64,000 bases of DNA from an uncultured Bacteroidales bacterium (GTDB lineage Bacteria > Bacteroidota > Bacteroidia > Bacteroidales > Paludibacteraceae), in NCBI GenBank assembly GCA_900542355.1, contig UQNE01000009.1:1-64000 (forward strand), read 5' to 3'. The notes below the pieces were generated by a model, which did not search any database, was not told the origin of the DNA, and worked only from the letters and a program-made list of their open reading frames with translations. Shown here in pieces: positions 26,490 to 36,178 of this stretch (positions within the stretch are counted from its first letter, which is position 1; each line of letters starts with the position of its first letter). Position numbers and translations under genes: made by a program.

Positions 26490-26521
26490 CAAAGGTACTG
26501 CTTTTTTTCAATATGTGCAAT
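26490..26521 (-). promoter_or_regulatory. Promoter of the methyltransferase-queA-tatD operon
   Basis: Minus strand -7 TACCTTTG (26490-26497) and -33 ATTG (26518-26521), 20-bp spacing. The start codon is at 26473, so the leader is very short. Confidence 0.65.
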
Positions 26522-26580
26522 AGCAATGCCAACTTATCCGCGAATGGGCTCTCCGTAAATGGCCATATAAAAAGCCACAA

Positions 26581-26780
26581 CCTCCGTTAATTGCGGTTAA
26601 TTGACGATTAAAATATAATTGCCATGTAATTGACATTAATTTTGCTCCGTGTGTCTTTGTTTGCTCCGTTAAAAGCCATGTAAATAGCCATTAAAAACAG
26701 GGTGGCTCTATCCTCCGTTAAGACCACCCCATTGCGTCCACGGACTTATGGGAACCCCGGAATGGCGGTTAATTGACTGT
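26581..26780. repeat. Left repeat block flanking the DUF4143 ATPase gene
   Basis: Contains GGTTAATTGACGATTAAA (26595-26612), a TATAATTGCCATGTAATT segment, and GGGTGGCTCTATCCTCCG (26700-26717). The same blocks recur at 28487-28630 on the other side of the ATPase gene, in the same orientation. The 554-nt gap between the methyltransferase and ATPase genes holds only these repeats and two promoters. Confidence 0.75.
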
Positions 26781-26948
26781 TAAACTATTCTTTTGCTCCG
26801 AATGGTAGCGGATGTAGAGATGTACTGCCGGGGTATTAGAAGGGGTAGAATGCAGTGGGTAGGGGTGTAGGAATTGGTTGCATACTTGTGAAATGAAACA
26901 AAATTGCGTGGATTTTACTTGTGAAATGAAACAAAATGTTCGGTGATC

Positions 26949-26980
26949 CTTGCGTAACTCAAATAAAATCAGTATCTTTG
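26949..26980 (+). promoter_or_regulatory. Promoter of the DUF4143 ATPase gene
   Basis: -7 TATCTTTG (26973-26980) with a weak -33 CTTG (26949-26952), 20-bp spacing. The leader to the ATG at 27028 is about 40 nt. Confidence 0.6.
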
Positions 26981-27027
26981 CGGCGTGTAAGAGGAAAAGA
27001 CAATTCATAACAATCTACAGCAAGAAT

Positions 27028-28362
27028 ATGTTTCAGAGAAAAGCCATTGAGGATTTGCGTTTATGGGCAGCATCAGAACATCGTAAACCGCTTGTTCTGC
27101 GTGGGGCAAGACAAGTAGGTAAATCTACCCTTGTTTACGAGTTTGGGCAAGAGTTTGATGTGTTTATTCCGCTTAATTTGGAGCGTAGAGAGCATGTGCG
27201 TCTATTTGATTATGACATCGATGATACCGTGCGACAGATATTTTTGCTCACACATCATCCGTTAGATAAAACCAAAAAGACCCTGCTTTTTATCGATGAG
27301 ATACAGAACTCTCCAAATGCGGTGGCTCTGTTGCGGTATTTCTACGAGAGTTATCCGTGGATAGATGTTATTGCTGCAGGCTCATTACTGCTGACCTTGT
27401 TGGATCAGCATATATCTTTTCCTGTAGGGCGTGTACAATACATGCGACTTAATCCGTGTTCTTTTGCGGATTTTCTACAAGCGACCGACAATGCACTGCT
27501 GTGTGAAGAGGTGGAAACACTCGCCATCAGTCCTTCTTTACACGAAATGACTATGCGATTATTCTCGGAGTTTGCTTTGGTGGGGGGTATGCCGGAGGCC
27601 ATTGCGCGTTATGCAGAGAACCATGACATCGTAGCAGTACATGATGTATATGATACCCTTTTGCTTGGCTATAGTGAGGATGTAGAGAAATATGCCAAGA
27701 ACGATACGATGAAGAATGTGATTCGGCTATTGCTCAAGAACGGATGGACCTATTCTACAGAGCAAATCACATTGGGCAATTTCGCTGAATCTAACTATAA
27801 ATCGCGTGAGATGGGAGAAGCAATCCGCACCTTGGAGCGTACTTATTTGCTTGAACTCACTTATCCCATTACCACTTATGTGTTGCCTGCCATACAAGAA
27901 CACCGTCGAAAACCGAAAATCTTTTGGTTGGATGCGGGACTTATCAACTATGCTGCAAATATCCAGCAAGAGGTTATGTTTTCGGACAATATAATGGACA
28001 TATGGCGTGGAAAATTAGCGGAACAGATGGTAGCACAGGAGTTGTTGTCGGGCAAGACGGAAGCAGATGCCCACCGTGATTTTTGGGTGCGTAATACTCC
28101 CAGTGCCACAGCCGAGTTAGATTTCGTATATATTTACAAGGGTGAGGTAATTCCCGTAGAAGTCAAGGCGGGGCATAATGCACACCTCAAGTCGCTACAG
28201 ATTTTTATGGAGAATACCGACCATCACACTGCAATTCGCATTTGGGCGCAACCATTGCAAGTAGATGAGGTTGCTACGCCGAGCGGCAAGCCTTTCCGAC
28301 TGCTCAGTGTGCCTTTCTATTATGTGCATATATTGGACAAGGTGTTGGAACGATTTGGATAG
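27028..28362 (+). CDS. AAA_14/DUF4143-family ATPase
   Basis: 444 residues. N-terminal ATPase with Walker A GARQVGKS (26-33), Walker B LLFIDE (86-91) and a sensor-like AGSLL. The C-terminal DUF4143 domain ends in ELDFVYI followed by VIPVEVKAG, the acid/E-x-K arrangement of a PD-(D/E)XK nuclease-like fold. Such proteins are abundant, often multicopy accessory genes in Bacteroidales; their function is unknown. The ATG at 27028 follows the promoter; an upstream TTG frame is less likely. The gene stands alone, with copies of the same intergenic repeats on both sides. Confidence 0.9.
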   Translation: MFQRKAIEDLRLWAASEHRKPLVLRGARQVGKSTLVYEFGQEFDVFIPLNLERREHVRLFDYDIDDTVRQIFLLTHHPLDKTKKTLLFIDEIQNSPNAVALLRYFYESYPWIDVIAAGSLLLTLLDQHISFPVGRVQYMRLNPCSFADFLQATDNALLCEEVETLAISPSLHEMTMRLFSEFALVGGMPEAIARYAENHDIVAVHDVYDTLLLGYSEDVEKYAKNDTMKNVIRLLLKNGWTYSTEQITLGNFAESNYKSREMGEAIRTLERTYLLELTYPITTYVLPAIQEHRRKPKIFWLDAGLINYAANIQQEVMFSDNIMDIWRGKLAEQMVAQELLSGKTEADAHRDFWVRNTPSATAELDFVYIYKGEVIPVEVKAGHNAHLKSLQIFMENTDHHTAIRIWAQPLQVDEVATPSGKPFRLLSVPFYYVHILDKVLERFG

Positions 28363-28426
28363 GCATTATGATGCTTCTATTGTTTCTCGTGAGTGGCGAC
28401 TTTCTTTCGATTCTCCACTAAAAGCC

Positions 28427-28630
28427 ATGCATACCTCCCCAAGCCCCTCCAAAGGAGGGGATGTGCACAGCGGGAACAAGAGCAACATATAATTGCCATG
28501 TAATTGGACATTAATTTCTTGTTTTGATTTTTCTCCATTGCCATTAAAACGGGGTGGCTCTATCCTCCGTTAACGGTTAATTGACGATTAAACATATAAT
28601 TGCCATATAATTAGGCATTAATTTCTTGCT
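28427..28630. repeat. Right repeat block flanking the ATPase gene, with GC-rich palindrome
   Basis: 28434-28465 is copy 2 of the dispersed palindrome (CCCCAAGCCCCTCC / AAAGGAGGGG), preceded by AAAGCCATGCA. 28487-28517 and 28551-28630 repeat the blocks seen at 26595-26720 (TATAATTGCCATGTAATT; GGGTGGCTCTATCCTCCG; GGTTAATTGACGATTAAA). No gene is supported in the 365-nt gap 28363-28727. Confidence 0.75.
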
Positions 28631-28662
28631 TACATCTTGGGGTGGTAATGAGAGGATATGAA

Positions 28663-28695
28663 GAATGCCCGCCAACATTGCGTTAGCGGGCATTC
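28663..28695 (-). terminator. Hairpin terminator of the secreted-protein gene
   Basis: Stem GAATGCCCGC (28663-28672) / GCGGGCATTC (28686-28695), extended by CAAC/GTTA pairing. It lies 33 nt after the stop of the gene at 28728. The U-tract is weak. Confidence 0.65.
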
Positions 28696-28727
28696 GTAGA
28701 TAGTAGGCTGATTTATAGCAGCGTGGT

Positions 28728-30128
28728 TTACTTAACGGTTGCGCCGAGTACATTGTAAACGGTACCGTCTGCCATGATCAGTTGCAGTTGACCGTCTGCG
28801 CCAATTACTTTCTTGGCTACTTGAGCAGCCTTTACTTCGTCGATAGCCATCTCAGGGTCGCCCGTCAAACAGTCAAGTGCTTGTACCATACATTTCTGAT
28901 CCTTATTGGTAGCGTCGAAGCCGGTAATCTGATAGCAAGCATCACTTTCGATGTTGTTGATATTTTCTGTCTGACCATAATTGCCTTTGTAGCCTGCTTC
29001 TTCTTTCCAGTCAGTAACTTTACCTGCCAAGAAGATAGCGTTGAATTTCTTGAGTTTATCCACTTGGAGAACATAGTATGCACCCGATTTGGACATAGCG
29101 ATGAACTGAGGCTCAACGCCGTCTGCCCAAATATAGCCGGTCATGTTGATGCCGGCTTTGATACCGCCCTTGCCATCGCTTACACCGGTGTTCCATACAG
29201 CGGTAGAGTCGAGTTCTTCGTTTGCAGGGATTTTAGCGCGGAGGAAGATAGGTGCGTCGGAGCAGTCTTGCTCTACCAAGTATTTGGTATCGGTAAGCAC
29301 TACATCCTCGTAGTTTTGGGTCTCACCGTTCTTATCCACATAGTTCTTGCTACCGAGAGCGGTAACCTCTACTTTGGTCTCCGAGAAACCGAAACCGCAA
29401 GCCATCATCTTAGAACCTGCAGTACCGATGATATAGTTCTCTGCATCAGCATAAACAGGCACACAGAGCACACCGATACCATTGATGGTATAGTTGCCGC
29501 CGAGTACCGTACAAGGCATAGCGGGAGGAGCCAACAACTCGTTTTCTTCGCCCTTACCCTTATACTCTACGCAGATACCACCGTCGGGGTTACCAAAGGC
29601 CTTACCCGTATTCTTCGACATCGAGAGATATTGGAAACCTACCATTGTGCCGGCTACTACACCGTTGTTCTCCACTACACCCTCGAAGACGAACTGTTGC
29701 TTGTTAGGAGTCGATTTAACGGCAACATATAGATAACCGTCTTTCTTTACGCTTACCTTGAAGCAAGCACCTGCGTTTGGGCACTTCATATCGATTACAG
29801 GGTTAGCACCACCTGCAGTCGGGTTGTCCTGACCTTGAATACGCTGAATAGTGTAATCTACCGTTACATCACCGATTTTGAGATGGCTGTATGCCGTATC
29901 CTGCATCATACCTACTGCTTTGTAGGTGGTTTTGTAGGCATTGTAAACGGTAAAGTTGGCACCTTCGGCGAGTTTCTCACCGGCATCCACTTCTACTTTG
30001 TTCTTGCCGTCAAATTCAATACCTGCTGCGTTCTTGTCTCCGGCTGTAGGCAGATACTGAAAATCTACCTGCGCCATCATGCTCATGCTTACTGCTACTG
30101 CAGAAGCCAAAAAGAAAAACTTCTTCAT
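28728..30128 (-). CDS. Large secreted protein of unknown function
   Basis: 466 residues with a signal peptide (MKKFFFLASAVAVSMSMMAQ). The body is beta-rich with no recognised domain. The last 28 residues (KKVIGADGQLQLIMADG then TVYNVLGATVK) match the GQLxI..DG..YN..G pattern seen at the C terminus of many Bacteroidales exported proteins, possibly a type IX-like sorting or surface-attachment signal (inference). It is downstream of the susC-susD-lipoprotein group, with a 200-nt gap containing an inverted repeat. It may be a surface or extracellular partner of that system. Confidence 0.8.
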   Translation of the reverse strand: MKKFFFLASAVAVSMSMMAQVDFQYLPTAGDKNAAGIEFDGKNKVEVDAGEKLAEGANFTVYNAYKTTYKAVGMMQDTAYSHLKIGDVTVDYTIQRIQGQDNPTAGGANPVIDMKCPNAGACFKVSVKKDGYLYVAVKSTPNKQQFVFEGVVENNGVVAGTMVGFQYLSMSKNTGKAFGNPDGGICVEYKGKGEENELLAPPAMPCTVLGGNYTINGIGVLCVPVYADAENYIIGTAGSKMMACGFGFSETKVEVTALGSKNYVDKNGETQNYEDVVLTDTKYLVEQDCSDAPIFLRAKIPANEELDSTAVWNTGVSDGKGGIKAGINMTGYIWADGVEPQFIAMSKSGAYYVLQVDKLKKFNAIFLAGKVTDWKEEAGYKGNYGQTENINNIESDACYQITGFDATNKDQKCMVQALDCLTGDPEMAIDEVKAAQVAKKVIGADGQLQLIMADGTVYNVLGATVK

Positions 30129-30210
30129 GATAATTGTTTTTGTTAGTTAGTAAAATAAATATGAGATATACTCATGTGGTTTATCAAATACATTTCTTGT
30201 TGGGGGCAAT

Positions 30211-30280
30211 ATACTCTCACTTTGTTGCTGACAGGTTCTTACCATAGTGATAAGACATCCTCGTTTTGTGTGAGAGATAT
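30211..30280 (-). other. Nested inverted repeats in the leader of the secreted-protein gene
   Basis: Outer stem CTCTCAC (30214-30220) / GTGAGAG (30270-30276), extended by ATA/TAT, encloses an inner stem CTTACC / GATAAG near 30239-30255. In RNA on the minus strand it would form a two-part hairpin between the lipoprotein gene and the 466-residue protein gene. Confidence 0.4.
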
Positions 30281-30329
30281 ACTTTCCCAATCGGTTTCAA
30301 GGCGGCATTATTCGCGTTGCTTTTCTTTG

Positions 30330-30791
30330 CTATTCGCGTTTTTTGCCCTGGAAACTATTGTTGAAAATCACCGTCTTGCGCCCCTCTCTACCAGTAGTAG
30401 AGAACGACATTGTAGCGGTGCCGTCTGCGCTCAGTCGTCCATAGAACTGTGCACCAAGCCCATTGTTTGCCGGCTTATCGTTGTTGAAGACGATGTCATC
30501 ACCTGCGTGCGATACATTGGTCAGTCCGCGCAGGTTCCAACCTGCTTCCTCAGAGCGGATATACACCAGACATTGGTTGGCGAGCGAGTCTTTGAATACT
30601 TGAAACTCAATCGTGCCGTTGTAGAGGGTCTCTGCTCCAGAGAGCGACGAAATGCTGCTCCATGTACCTTCGTAGATACCCGCAGCGTCTTGCGCTGCCG
30701 TATGCTCATAGACGCGCATTTCGTCGGTCGGCTTGCAGGCAGCCATACATATTGCAGCCGCTGCCACTATCATATAGATTGCTTTTTTCAT
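30330..30791 (-). CDS. Putative lipoprotein of the susCD locus
   Basis: 153 residues. The lipoprotein signal ends in the lipobox MAAC (Cys about 18), and the mature part starts KPTDEMRVYEH. The body (YEGTWSSISSLSGAETLYNG and following) is beta-rich and short, without a recognised family. It follows susD by 95 nt in the same orientation. Small lipoproteins in this position are often surface glycan-binding or accessory proteins, but that role is inferred here. ATG at 30791 (MKKAIY) was chosen over one 9 nt upstream because it gives a standard signal peptide. Confidence 0.75.
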   Translation of the reverse strand: MKKAIYMIVAAAAICMAACKPTDEMRVYEHTAAQDAAGIYEGTWSSISSLSGAETLYNGTIEFQVFKDSLANQCLVYIRSEEAGWNLRGLTNVSHAGDDIVFNNDKPANNGLGAQFYGRLSADGTATMSFSTTGREGRKTVIFNNSFQGKKRE

Positions 30792-30886
30792 ACTTAGCAT
30801 TGTTTATTGGTTATTACCTCGGTAGATAGACACCGTTATCTTGTGATATGAGTACCGATACCGGGGTAGATAAGTGGTAGTATCGA

Positions 30887-32731
30887 TTAGTATCCTTTGT
30901 TTTGGTCTGCCTCTGTGAGGGCATTGTTGGCATTGATCTCGGCTTGCGGGATGGGCTTATACCACTTGATGTCTCCGCTAGCGTTGCTCATACGGCTCAG
31001 TGCGCTACCTGCCAGGTCGTAGTTGAACAGGTTGTTGTAGCGTACCAACTGGCGGGTACGGCGCAAGTCCATCCAACGGTGTCCTTCGGCATACAACTCA
31101 CGCGCACGCTCGTCTAAGATGAGGTCGATAGGCGTGTTGCTAAACGACGGATATATGGAGGAGTAGGGTGAGGTGTATGACGCAAAATCGGTAGCAGCCA
31201 CACCGGCGCGAGTGCGTACATCGTTGATGTACCCTTCTGCCGTGCTCTGATCTCCCGACATCAACGCAGCCTCGGCGGCTACCAGATAGATATCCGACAG
31301 GTGGAGCACTACAATATCACGATATCCGTTGGTCTTATTGACGGCAATAGCCGATGAATTGGGGTCATCAAACTTCTTGACCACCGGAGCGGAGAACATA
31401 CCGGGGTTGTCCTTGAGATAGGTAACATAGTCGTACTCCGTGCCGTTAACCCACATCTTAGGGTAACTCATTACGATGACTGCGGGTTCGTTTACGCAGT
31501 CGCCTTTCTCCAAGCGTTTGGCATTGGCCGCCTTGTAAGCGGTAGCCTCTGAAGTGCCGGCCGTACCGGGGAAGATGCGCAGCAGAACAGGCATAGTATC
31601 TTGTGCGGCAGCATCCGCATTGTAGTACGCATAATAGCCCTCGGTGCCCCAACCGCCCTTGGTGGAGTTGTACATCGTGGTCATAAAAGTAGCATCGTAA
31701 CGCTTGTCGTCTGCAGACCAGAGATAACTTGACTTGGGGTTGGAAGCATGCATACCGTCCACATATTTCTCGCCCGTGGAAGTACAATCGCCGTAGTAAC
31801 TGCCGAAGGTGTTTTGCAGGCCGTGTCCGCCTGTCTTTAGTTCACCCGGCCAGCCTGCGCGGTCGTACTGCACCGCAAAAATCACCTCTGCATTGCCTTC
31901 GTTGGCAGGGCTCCACTTCTCCTCGAAAGGCATACTGAGCGTTTGGCTGTTGATAGCAGCTTGCGCCCAGCGTAGAGCCTCACGGAAATAGGTGTCGTCT
32001 TGGATAGTGTATGTACCTTGCGCGGCATCGGTAACGGTAGTACCCAGATCCCACCCGGCAGCCAAGCAGACTTTAGCCAGCAGTGCTTTAACAGCACGCT
32101 GCGAGGCGCTTCCAGTGGTGTTCTCTGCGGGCAGGGAAGCGTCGTCTGCTATAGAGGTAAGGTCTTCTATCAGGCTCTTGTAGAGGGTAGCCAAGTCGGT
32201 ACGCGGATAACTGCGCTCGCTATCGTTGATATAGGTTGTGCTATATGGCACACCGCCAAACTCCTGACTGAGGATATAGTAGCAATAACTGCGGAGGAAA
32301 ATCATCTCTGCTTTGTACTTGCCATCGGTATCATACGAGATGACGGCGTTAGCCATATTGATACAAGCGTACAGATTGGCGTAGAGCGATTTGACATCGT
32401 CGTTCTCCGGGGTGATGGTGTACTGGTCGAACTGTGTGCCCGACTTCTTGTTGCTGGGCATATAGAGGTCCACTCCCTCTTCGTACACATCTACTCGCGC
32501 AGCCACAGGCTTGAGCAGCGAATAGGCATAGACGCGCAGTGTAGCGGGGTCTTGATCGAAATACTTGCCTGCAGTCTGCCCGCCTGCGGTCTTGTTGTTG
32601 GGAGTAAGGAAACTATTGCAACCCGTGAGCAATAGTCCGCCTAAGAGCAAAGCAGATACGAGTATGTTCCGTGCGGCGAACTTGCTGCCGGCTGCCGACA
32701 TATTCTGATTGATGAATCTATTATTCTTCAT
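30887..32731 (-). CDS. SusD/RagB-family outer-membrane lipoprotein
   Basis: 614 residues. The lipoprotein signal ends in LLTGC, after an unusually long N-terminal leader of about 35 residues. The SusD helical scaffold is visible (YANLYACINMANAVI, AEMIFLRSYCYYILSQEFGGVPY, YLVAAEAAL and the C-terminal ERARELYAEGHRWMDLRRT). It captures substrate at the surface and forms the lid on the SusC barrel. It lies 19 nt after susC. No glycoside hydrolase or sensor gene is adjacent, so the substrate cannot be named. Confidence 0.94.
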   Translation of the reverse strand: MKNNRFINQNMSAAGSKFAARNILVSALLLGGLLLTGCNSFLTPNNKTAGGQTAGKYFDQDPATLRVYAYSLLKPVAARVDVYEEGVDLYMPSNKKSGTQFDQYTITPENDDVKSLYANLYACINMANAVISYDTDGKYKAEMIFLRSYCYYILSQEFGGVPYSTTYINDSERSYPRTDLATLYKSLIEDLTSIADDASLPAENTTGSASQRAVKALLAKVCLAAGWDLGTTVTDAAQGTYTIQDDTYFREALRWAQAAINSQTLSMPFEEKWSPANEGNAEVIFAVQYDRAGWPGELKTGGHGLQNTFGSYYGDCTSTGEKYVDGMHASNPKSSYLWSADDKRYDATFMTTMYNSTKGGWGTEGYYAYYNADAAAQDTMPVLLRIFPGTAGTSEATAYKAANAKRLEKGDCVNEPAVIVMSYPKMWVNGTEYDYVTYLKDNPGMFSAPVVKKFDDPNSSAIAVNKTNGYRDIVVLHLSDIYLVAAEAALMSGDQSTAEGYINDVRTRAGVAATDFASYTSPYSSIYPSFSNTPIDLILDERARELYAEGHRWMDLRRTRQLVRYNNLFNYDLAGSALSRMSNASGDIKWYKPIPQAEINANNALTEADQNKGY

Positions 32732-32750
32732 GATGTTTCCTAATTAAGCG

Positions 32751-35700
32751 TTAGAATTTAAGGCTCAAACCGATTTGCGTATTGATTGAAGCCGGTGCGT
32801 CGCTCTGCAGGGGCGAACTAGCCCACTCGGGGTCGAAACCTTGGTACTTGGTAAAGCAGAACGGGTTGGTTACTGTGCAATAGATACGCAGTTTCTGTAT
32901 ATGCAGTTTATCCAAGGCTTTCTTTTGGAGGCTGTATGCCAGCGTGATGTATTTGACCTTGAGGAAACTTGCATCGGTTATCTTGTTGCAGCCGTCTAAC
33001 CAATAGGAGTTGCCTATACCGGAGTTGCTTGCCGCATTGTTGGGGAAAGGATATGCTCCGTAGTGGGTAGTCTCTTGATAGACAGGATTGATGAATGTAC
33101 CATTGTCGCTGATACCATCGCAATCGATGAGCGTACCGGCGGGGATATAGTAGTCCATATTCATACGCATACGCCCGCGGTCAGCGTAGTTGAGGTATTC
33201 TCCGTAGAACTCCGATTGTACGGTCTGCCCATATTTGCCGTAGAGCGAAAAGGCGAACTCTATACCTTTCCATGTGAGGGTAGAGGTGAGCGAGCCTGTT
33301 ACTTTGGGGTCGGATGAATAGACCTTCTTATCTACATCGGAGAACTTACCGTCGCCATTGACATCTTTGATGACGGGCTGTCCTTCCGTCCAGCCATAGC
33401 ATGCGTAGTAGTAATCGGCCTCTTTGATTTCCGCACCAGGGGTAAGACCTTTCTGCTTAGCGATGTCGTTGTCGGGGACAGTCATCATCTTGTCGCTAAC
33501 GATACCATCCCATTGGTAGCCATATACATTGTTTATCGATTTGCCGATGAAGAGTCCGTCGTTAGGCAGGTCGGTACCCGAGCCGTTGATTTCGAGTACT
33601 TCGTTGTGGTTGTGTGCGATAGTGAATGCTGTTTCCCAACGCCATCCGTTGATGTCCACATTAACTGTCTTTAAGCCAATCTCGATACCTCGGTTTAGCA
33701 CAGAGCCGACATTGGTAACCACTGTTTGTCCACCGGCTTCGAGGGGCAACTCAACCGAATAGAGCAGGTCGCTCGATACTTTGTCGTAGAAATCGAATGT
33801 ACCGGTGATACGGTCGCGCACAAAACCGAAGTCCACACCCGCATTCCACTCGCTGCTGGTTTCCCAAGTGAGATTAGGATCGACTATCGCATTGGGATAG
33901 TAGCCCACGGCGTAGGAGTTGCCAAACGGATAATAGACAGGTCCTGCTACGCTCTGTTGTGTTGCGTAGTTGCCTATACCGGAGTTGTTACCTGTGATAC
34001 CGTAACTAAGGCGCCACTTTAGATTGGTGAGCCAAGTAGCATCTTGCATCCAACTCTCTTCGGACATACGCCACGCCACGGCGGCAGAGGGAAACCAGCC
34101 CCATTTGTGTCCGTCGGCAAACTTGCTGGAGCCATCTGCACGCACGGTAGCCGTAACCATATACTTGCCTGCGTAGGAGTAGTTAGCACGGAGGGCAAAC
34201 GACATCATGGAGTTCTCGGTATAGTTGGTCGTGCTATTGCCTGCATCGTAAGTGCCGGAAGCCAGATTATACCATAAGGTGCCATCCATGACGCCCGTAT
34301 ATTTGAGGTAGTTGTAGTTGGTCTGATATTTCGCCATAGAGAACAAGCCCATCAGGTTGACGCTATGTTTCTCGGCGAAGGTGTTGTTGTAAGAAATCGT
34401 ATTATCCCAAGTATAGGAGAAGTTTTGGTTCTTGGTGAGTTGTGCGATGTTCTTATCGTAGTCGGTTACCAAGGTATTGTCGAACTGGCCGAGCGTATAA
34501 TTGTCGTAGTTGGGCGCAAAGAGGGTCTTTATTTGCAGTCCTTTGACAGGGGTGATTTGCAGATATATATTGCCCAATGCTCGCCAAGTATCTTTTTGTT
34601 TGGTACGGTTCTGCATATAGAGCAGCGGGGTAACCTGGTCGGAGAACTGGTTTTTGCTGATAGACCCCATAGCCTCGTAGTTGCCGGGCTTCTCGTTGAT
34701 ATTACCATCCTTATCATAAGCCTGCATAAACGGGTTCATACGGTAAGCAATCTTGATAGCATCATCGTTGGCGTACTCATTTCCGAGCCACGAGAGATTG
34801 AAGTTGATACCGGCTTGGACATACTTGTTGATTGATGCATCGATAGAGCCCTTCATGTTGATACGCTTCTGCTCGTCGCCTACATAGATGCCTTTATCTT
34901 GGTTGAAGCCGACGCCGAAGTGGTAAGACACATGCTCGCTGCTACCGTTGACCGCCACATAATGGTTCTGCTGGAATCCTGTGCGGGTAACCATTTTCAT
35001 CCAGTCGGTACTGCCGCCCTCCTTAATAATTGTCTTGAGGCGATACTGCCCTGCGAAATCTGCGGTAGAGGCGGTGTTGCCGTCGTTGTAGAGTGCCATC
35101 TGCTCGTAGCCTGTCATGGTGTAAACCGGTTGTCCGCTCGAAGCGATGCTGCTACCGCCTGCATAGCCTAAGAACTTGAGGAAGCGGTAATTATAGAACT
35201 GCTGCGCATCCATGAACATTCCCATTCGTGTAGGGCTGACTGCGCCGACATACATATCGTAACTGATGCTTGGTTTCTTCTCTTTCTTTCCCTCGCTTGT
35301 ACCCGATTTTGTGCTGACCTGGATTACACCGGCGGTAGCACGCGAACCGTAGATAGCGGTGCTGGACGCATCTTTGAGGACATCGATACGCGCGATGTCT
35401 TGCGGGTTGAGCCAGTCGATATCATCACAGATGATACCATCTACCACATAGATAGGTTTGGTATCGGAGTTGGTGGACGACTTACCACGAATCTCGATGT
35501 CGAAACTGCCTCCGACGCGCCCTGTGGCTTGGGAGATATTGACGCCTGCCACTGCGCCTTGCAGGGCTTCTACGACGCCTGTTGTACCCTTAGCGGTGAT
35601 GGCTTCGTTGCTGACCGACGAAACGGAACCCGTGAGGTCGTTCTTCTTCATCTGTCCGTAACCTACGACCACTACTTCGTCCAGTTTCTTGGTATCTTCG

Positions 35701-35996
35701 GCAAGCACGACCCGTATGGTCTGCTGACTACCGACGGTAACCTCTTTGGTACCATAGCCGATGTAGGAAAAGACGAGCACATCTTTCGCATTGACGCCCG
35801 ATAGGGTAAAGTTGCCGTCAAAATCGGTGATTGACCCGTTGGTAGTGCCTTTTATTAAGATACTGACACCTATCAGGGGTTCGCCTGCCTCATCTACGAC
35901 TACGCCGCCAATCGTCTGTTGTGCATACGCAAAAAGGGAGGATATTGCCATAAAGAGCAACATCAGACCTTTTTTGAATGGAGTAGATTTATCCAT
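32751..35996 (-). CDS. SusC/RagA-family TonB-linked outer-membrane transporter
   Basis: 1081 residues. Signal peptide (MDKSTPFKKGLMLLFMAISS and following), a carboxypeptidase-like domain (TIGGVVVDEAGEPLIGVSI), a TonB-box region (KKLDEVVVVGYG), the plug (LQGAVAGVNISQATGR) and a C-terminal 22-strand barrel ending in IGLSLKF. It imports glycans or peptides bound by SusD, using energy from ExbBD/TonB. The ATG at 35996 was chosen from the signal peptide; in-frame ATGs upstream give no signal. It is transcribed from a promoter near 36190, with a leader of about 175 nt containing a direct repeat. Confidence 0.95.
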   Translation of the reverse strand: MDKSTPFKKGLMLLFMAISSLFAYAQQTIGGVVVDEAGEPLIGVSILIKGTTNGSITDFDGNFTLSGVNAKDVLVFSYIGYGTKEVTVGSQQTIRVVLAEDTKKLDEVVVVGYGQMKKNDLTGSVSSVSNEAITAKGTTGVVEALQGAVAGVNISQATGRVGGSFDIEIRGKSSTNSDTKPIYVVDGIICDDIDWLNPQDIARIDVLKDASSTAIYGSRATAGVIQVSTKSGTSEGKKEKKPSISYDMYVGAVSPTRMGMFMDAQQFYNYRFLKFLGYAGGSSIASSGQPVYTMTGYEQMALYNDGNTASTADFAGQYRLKTIIKEGGSTDWMKMVTRTGFQQNHYVAVNGSSEHVSYHFGVGFNQDKGIYVGDEQKRINMKGSIDASINKYVQAGINFNLSWLGNEYANDDAIKIAYRMNPFMQAYDKDGNINEKPGNYEAMGSISKNQFSDQVTPLLYMQNRTKQKDTWRALGNIYLQITPVKGLQIKTLFAPNYDNYTLGQFDNTLVTDYDKNIAQLTKNQNFSYTWDNTISYNNTFAEKHSVNLMGLFSMAKYQTNYNYLKYTGVMDGTLWYNLASGTYDAGNSTTNYTENSMMSFALRANYSYAGKYMVTATVRADGSSKFADGHKWGWFPSAAVAWRMSEESWMQDATWLTNLKWRLSYGITGNNSGIGNYATQQSVAGPVYYPFGNSYAVGYYPNAIVDPNLTWETSSEWNAGVDFGFVRDRITGTFDFYDKVSSDLLYSVELPLEAGGQTVVTNVGSVLNRGIEIGLKTVNVDINGWRWETAFTIAHNHNEVLEINGSGTDLPNDGLFIGKSINNVYGYQWDGIVSDKMMTVPDNDIAKQKGLTPGAEIKEADYYYACYGWTEGQPVIKDVNGDGKFSDVDKKVYSSDPKVTGSLTSTLTWKGIEFAFSLYGKYGQTVQSEFYGEYLNYADRGRMRMNMDYYIPAGTLIDCDGISDNGTFINPVYQETTHYGAYPFPNNAASNSGIGNSYWLDGCNKITDASFLKVKYITLAYSLQKKALDKLHIQKLRIYCTVTNPFCFTKYQGFDPEWASSPLQSDAPASINTQIGLSLKF

Positions 35997-36092
35997 AGCG
36001 GAAAAAGTGTTTTGGTTAGTATTAGTAGTTGAATTGTAGTAATTGCTGACACCCATAATCGTGCGGCGATGTGCAGTGTTTTTAGGCAAAAA

Positions 36093-36131
36093 TACGATTT
36101 TTACACATTGTCGATACGATTTTTACACATT
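36093..36131 (-). repeat. Direct repeat in the susC leader
   Basis: Two identical 17-bp copies of TACGATTTTTACACATT (36093-36109 and 36115-36131; 22-bp period), about 40-80 nt downstream of the predicted susC transcription start. Candidate regulator-binding sites or an RNA-level element. Confidence 0.65.
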
Positions 36132-36178
36132 TGCGCTTGTTCCGCTTATTCATGCCCCCATTTTGTCAAAGCGCACTA

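Noticed and set aside
30330..36089. Complete polysaccharide utilisation locus
   Set aside because: Only susC, susD, a lipoprotein and a secreted protein are present; there are no glycan-active enzymes or sensors, so no substrate can be claimed.
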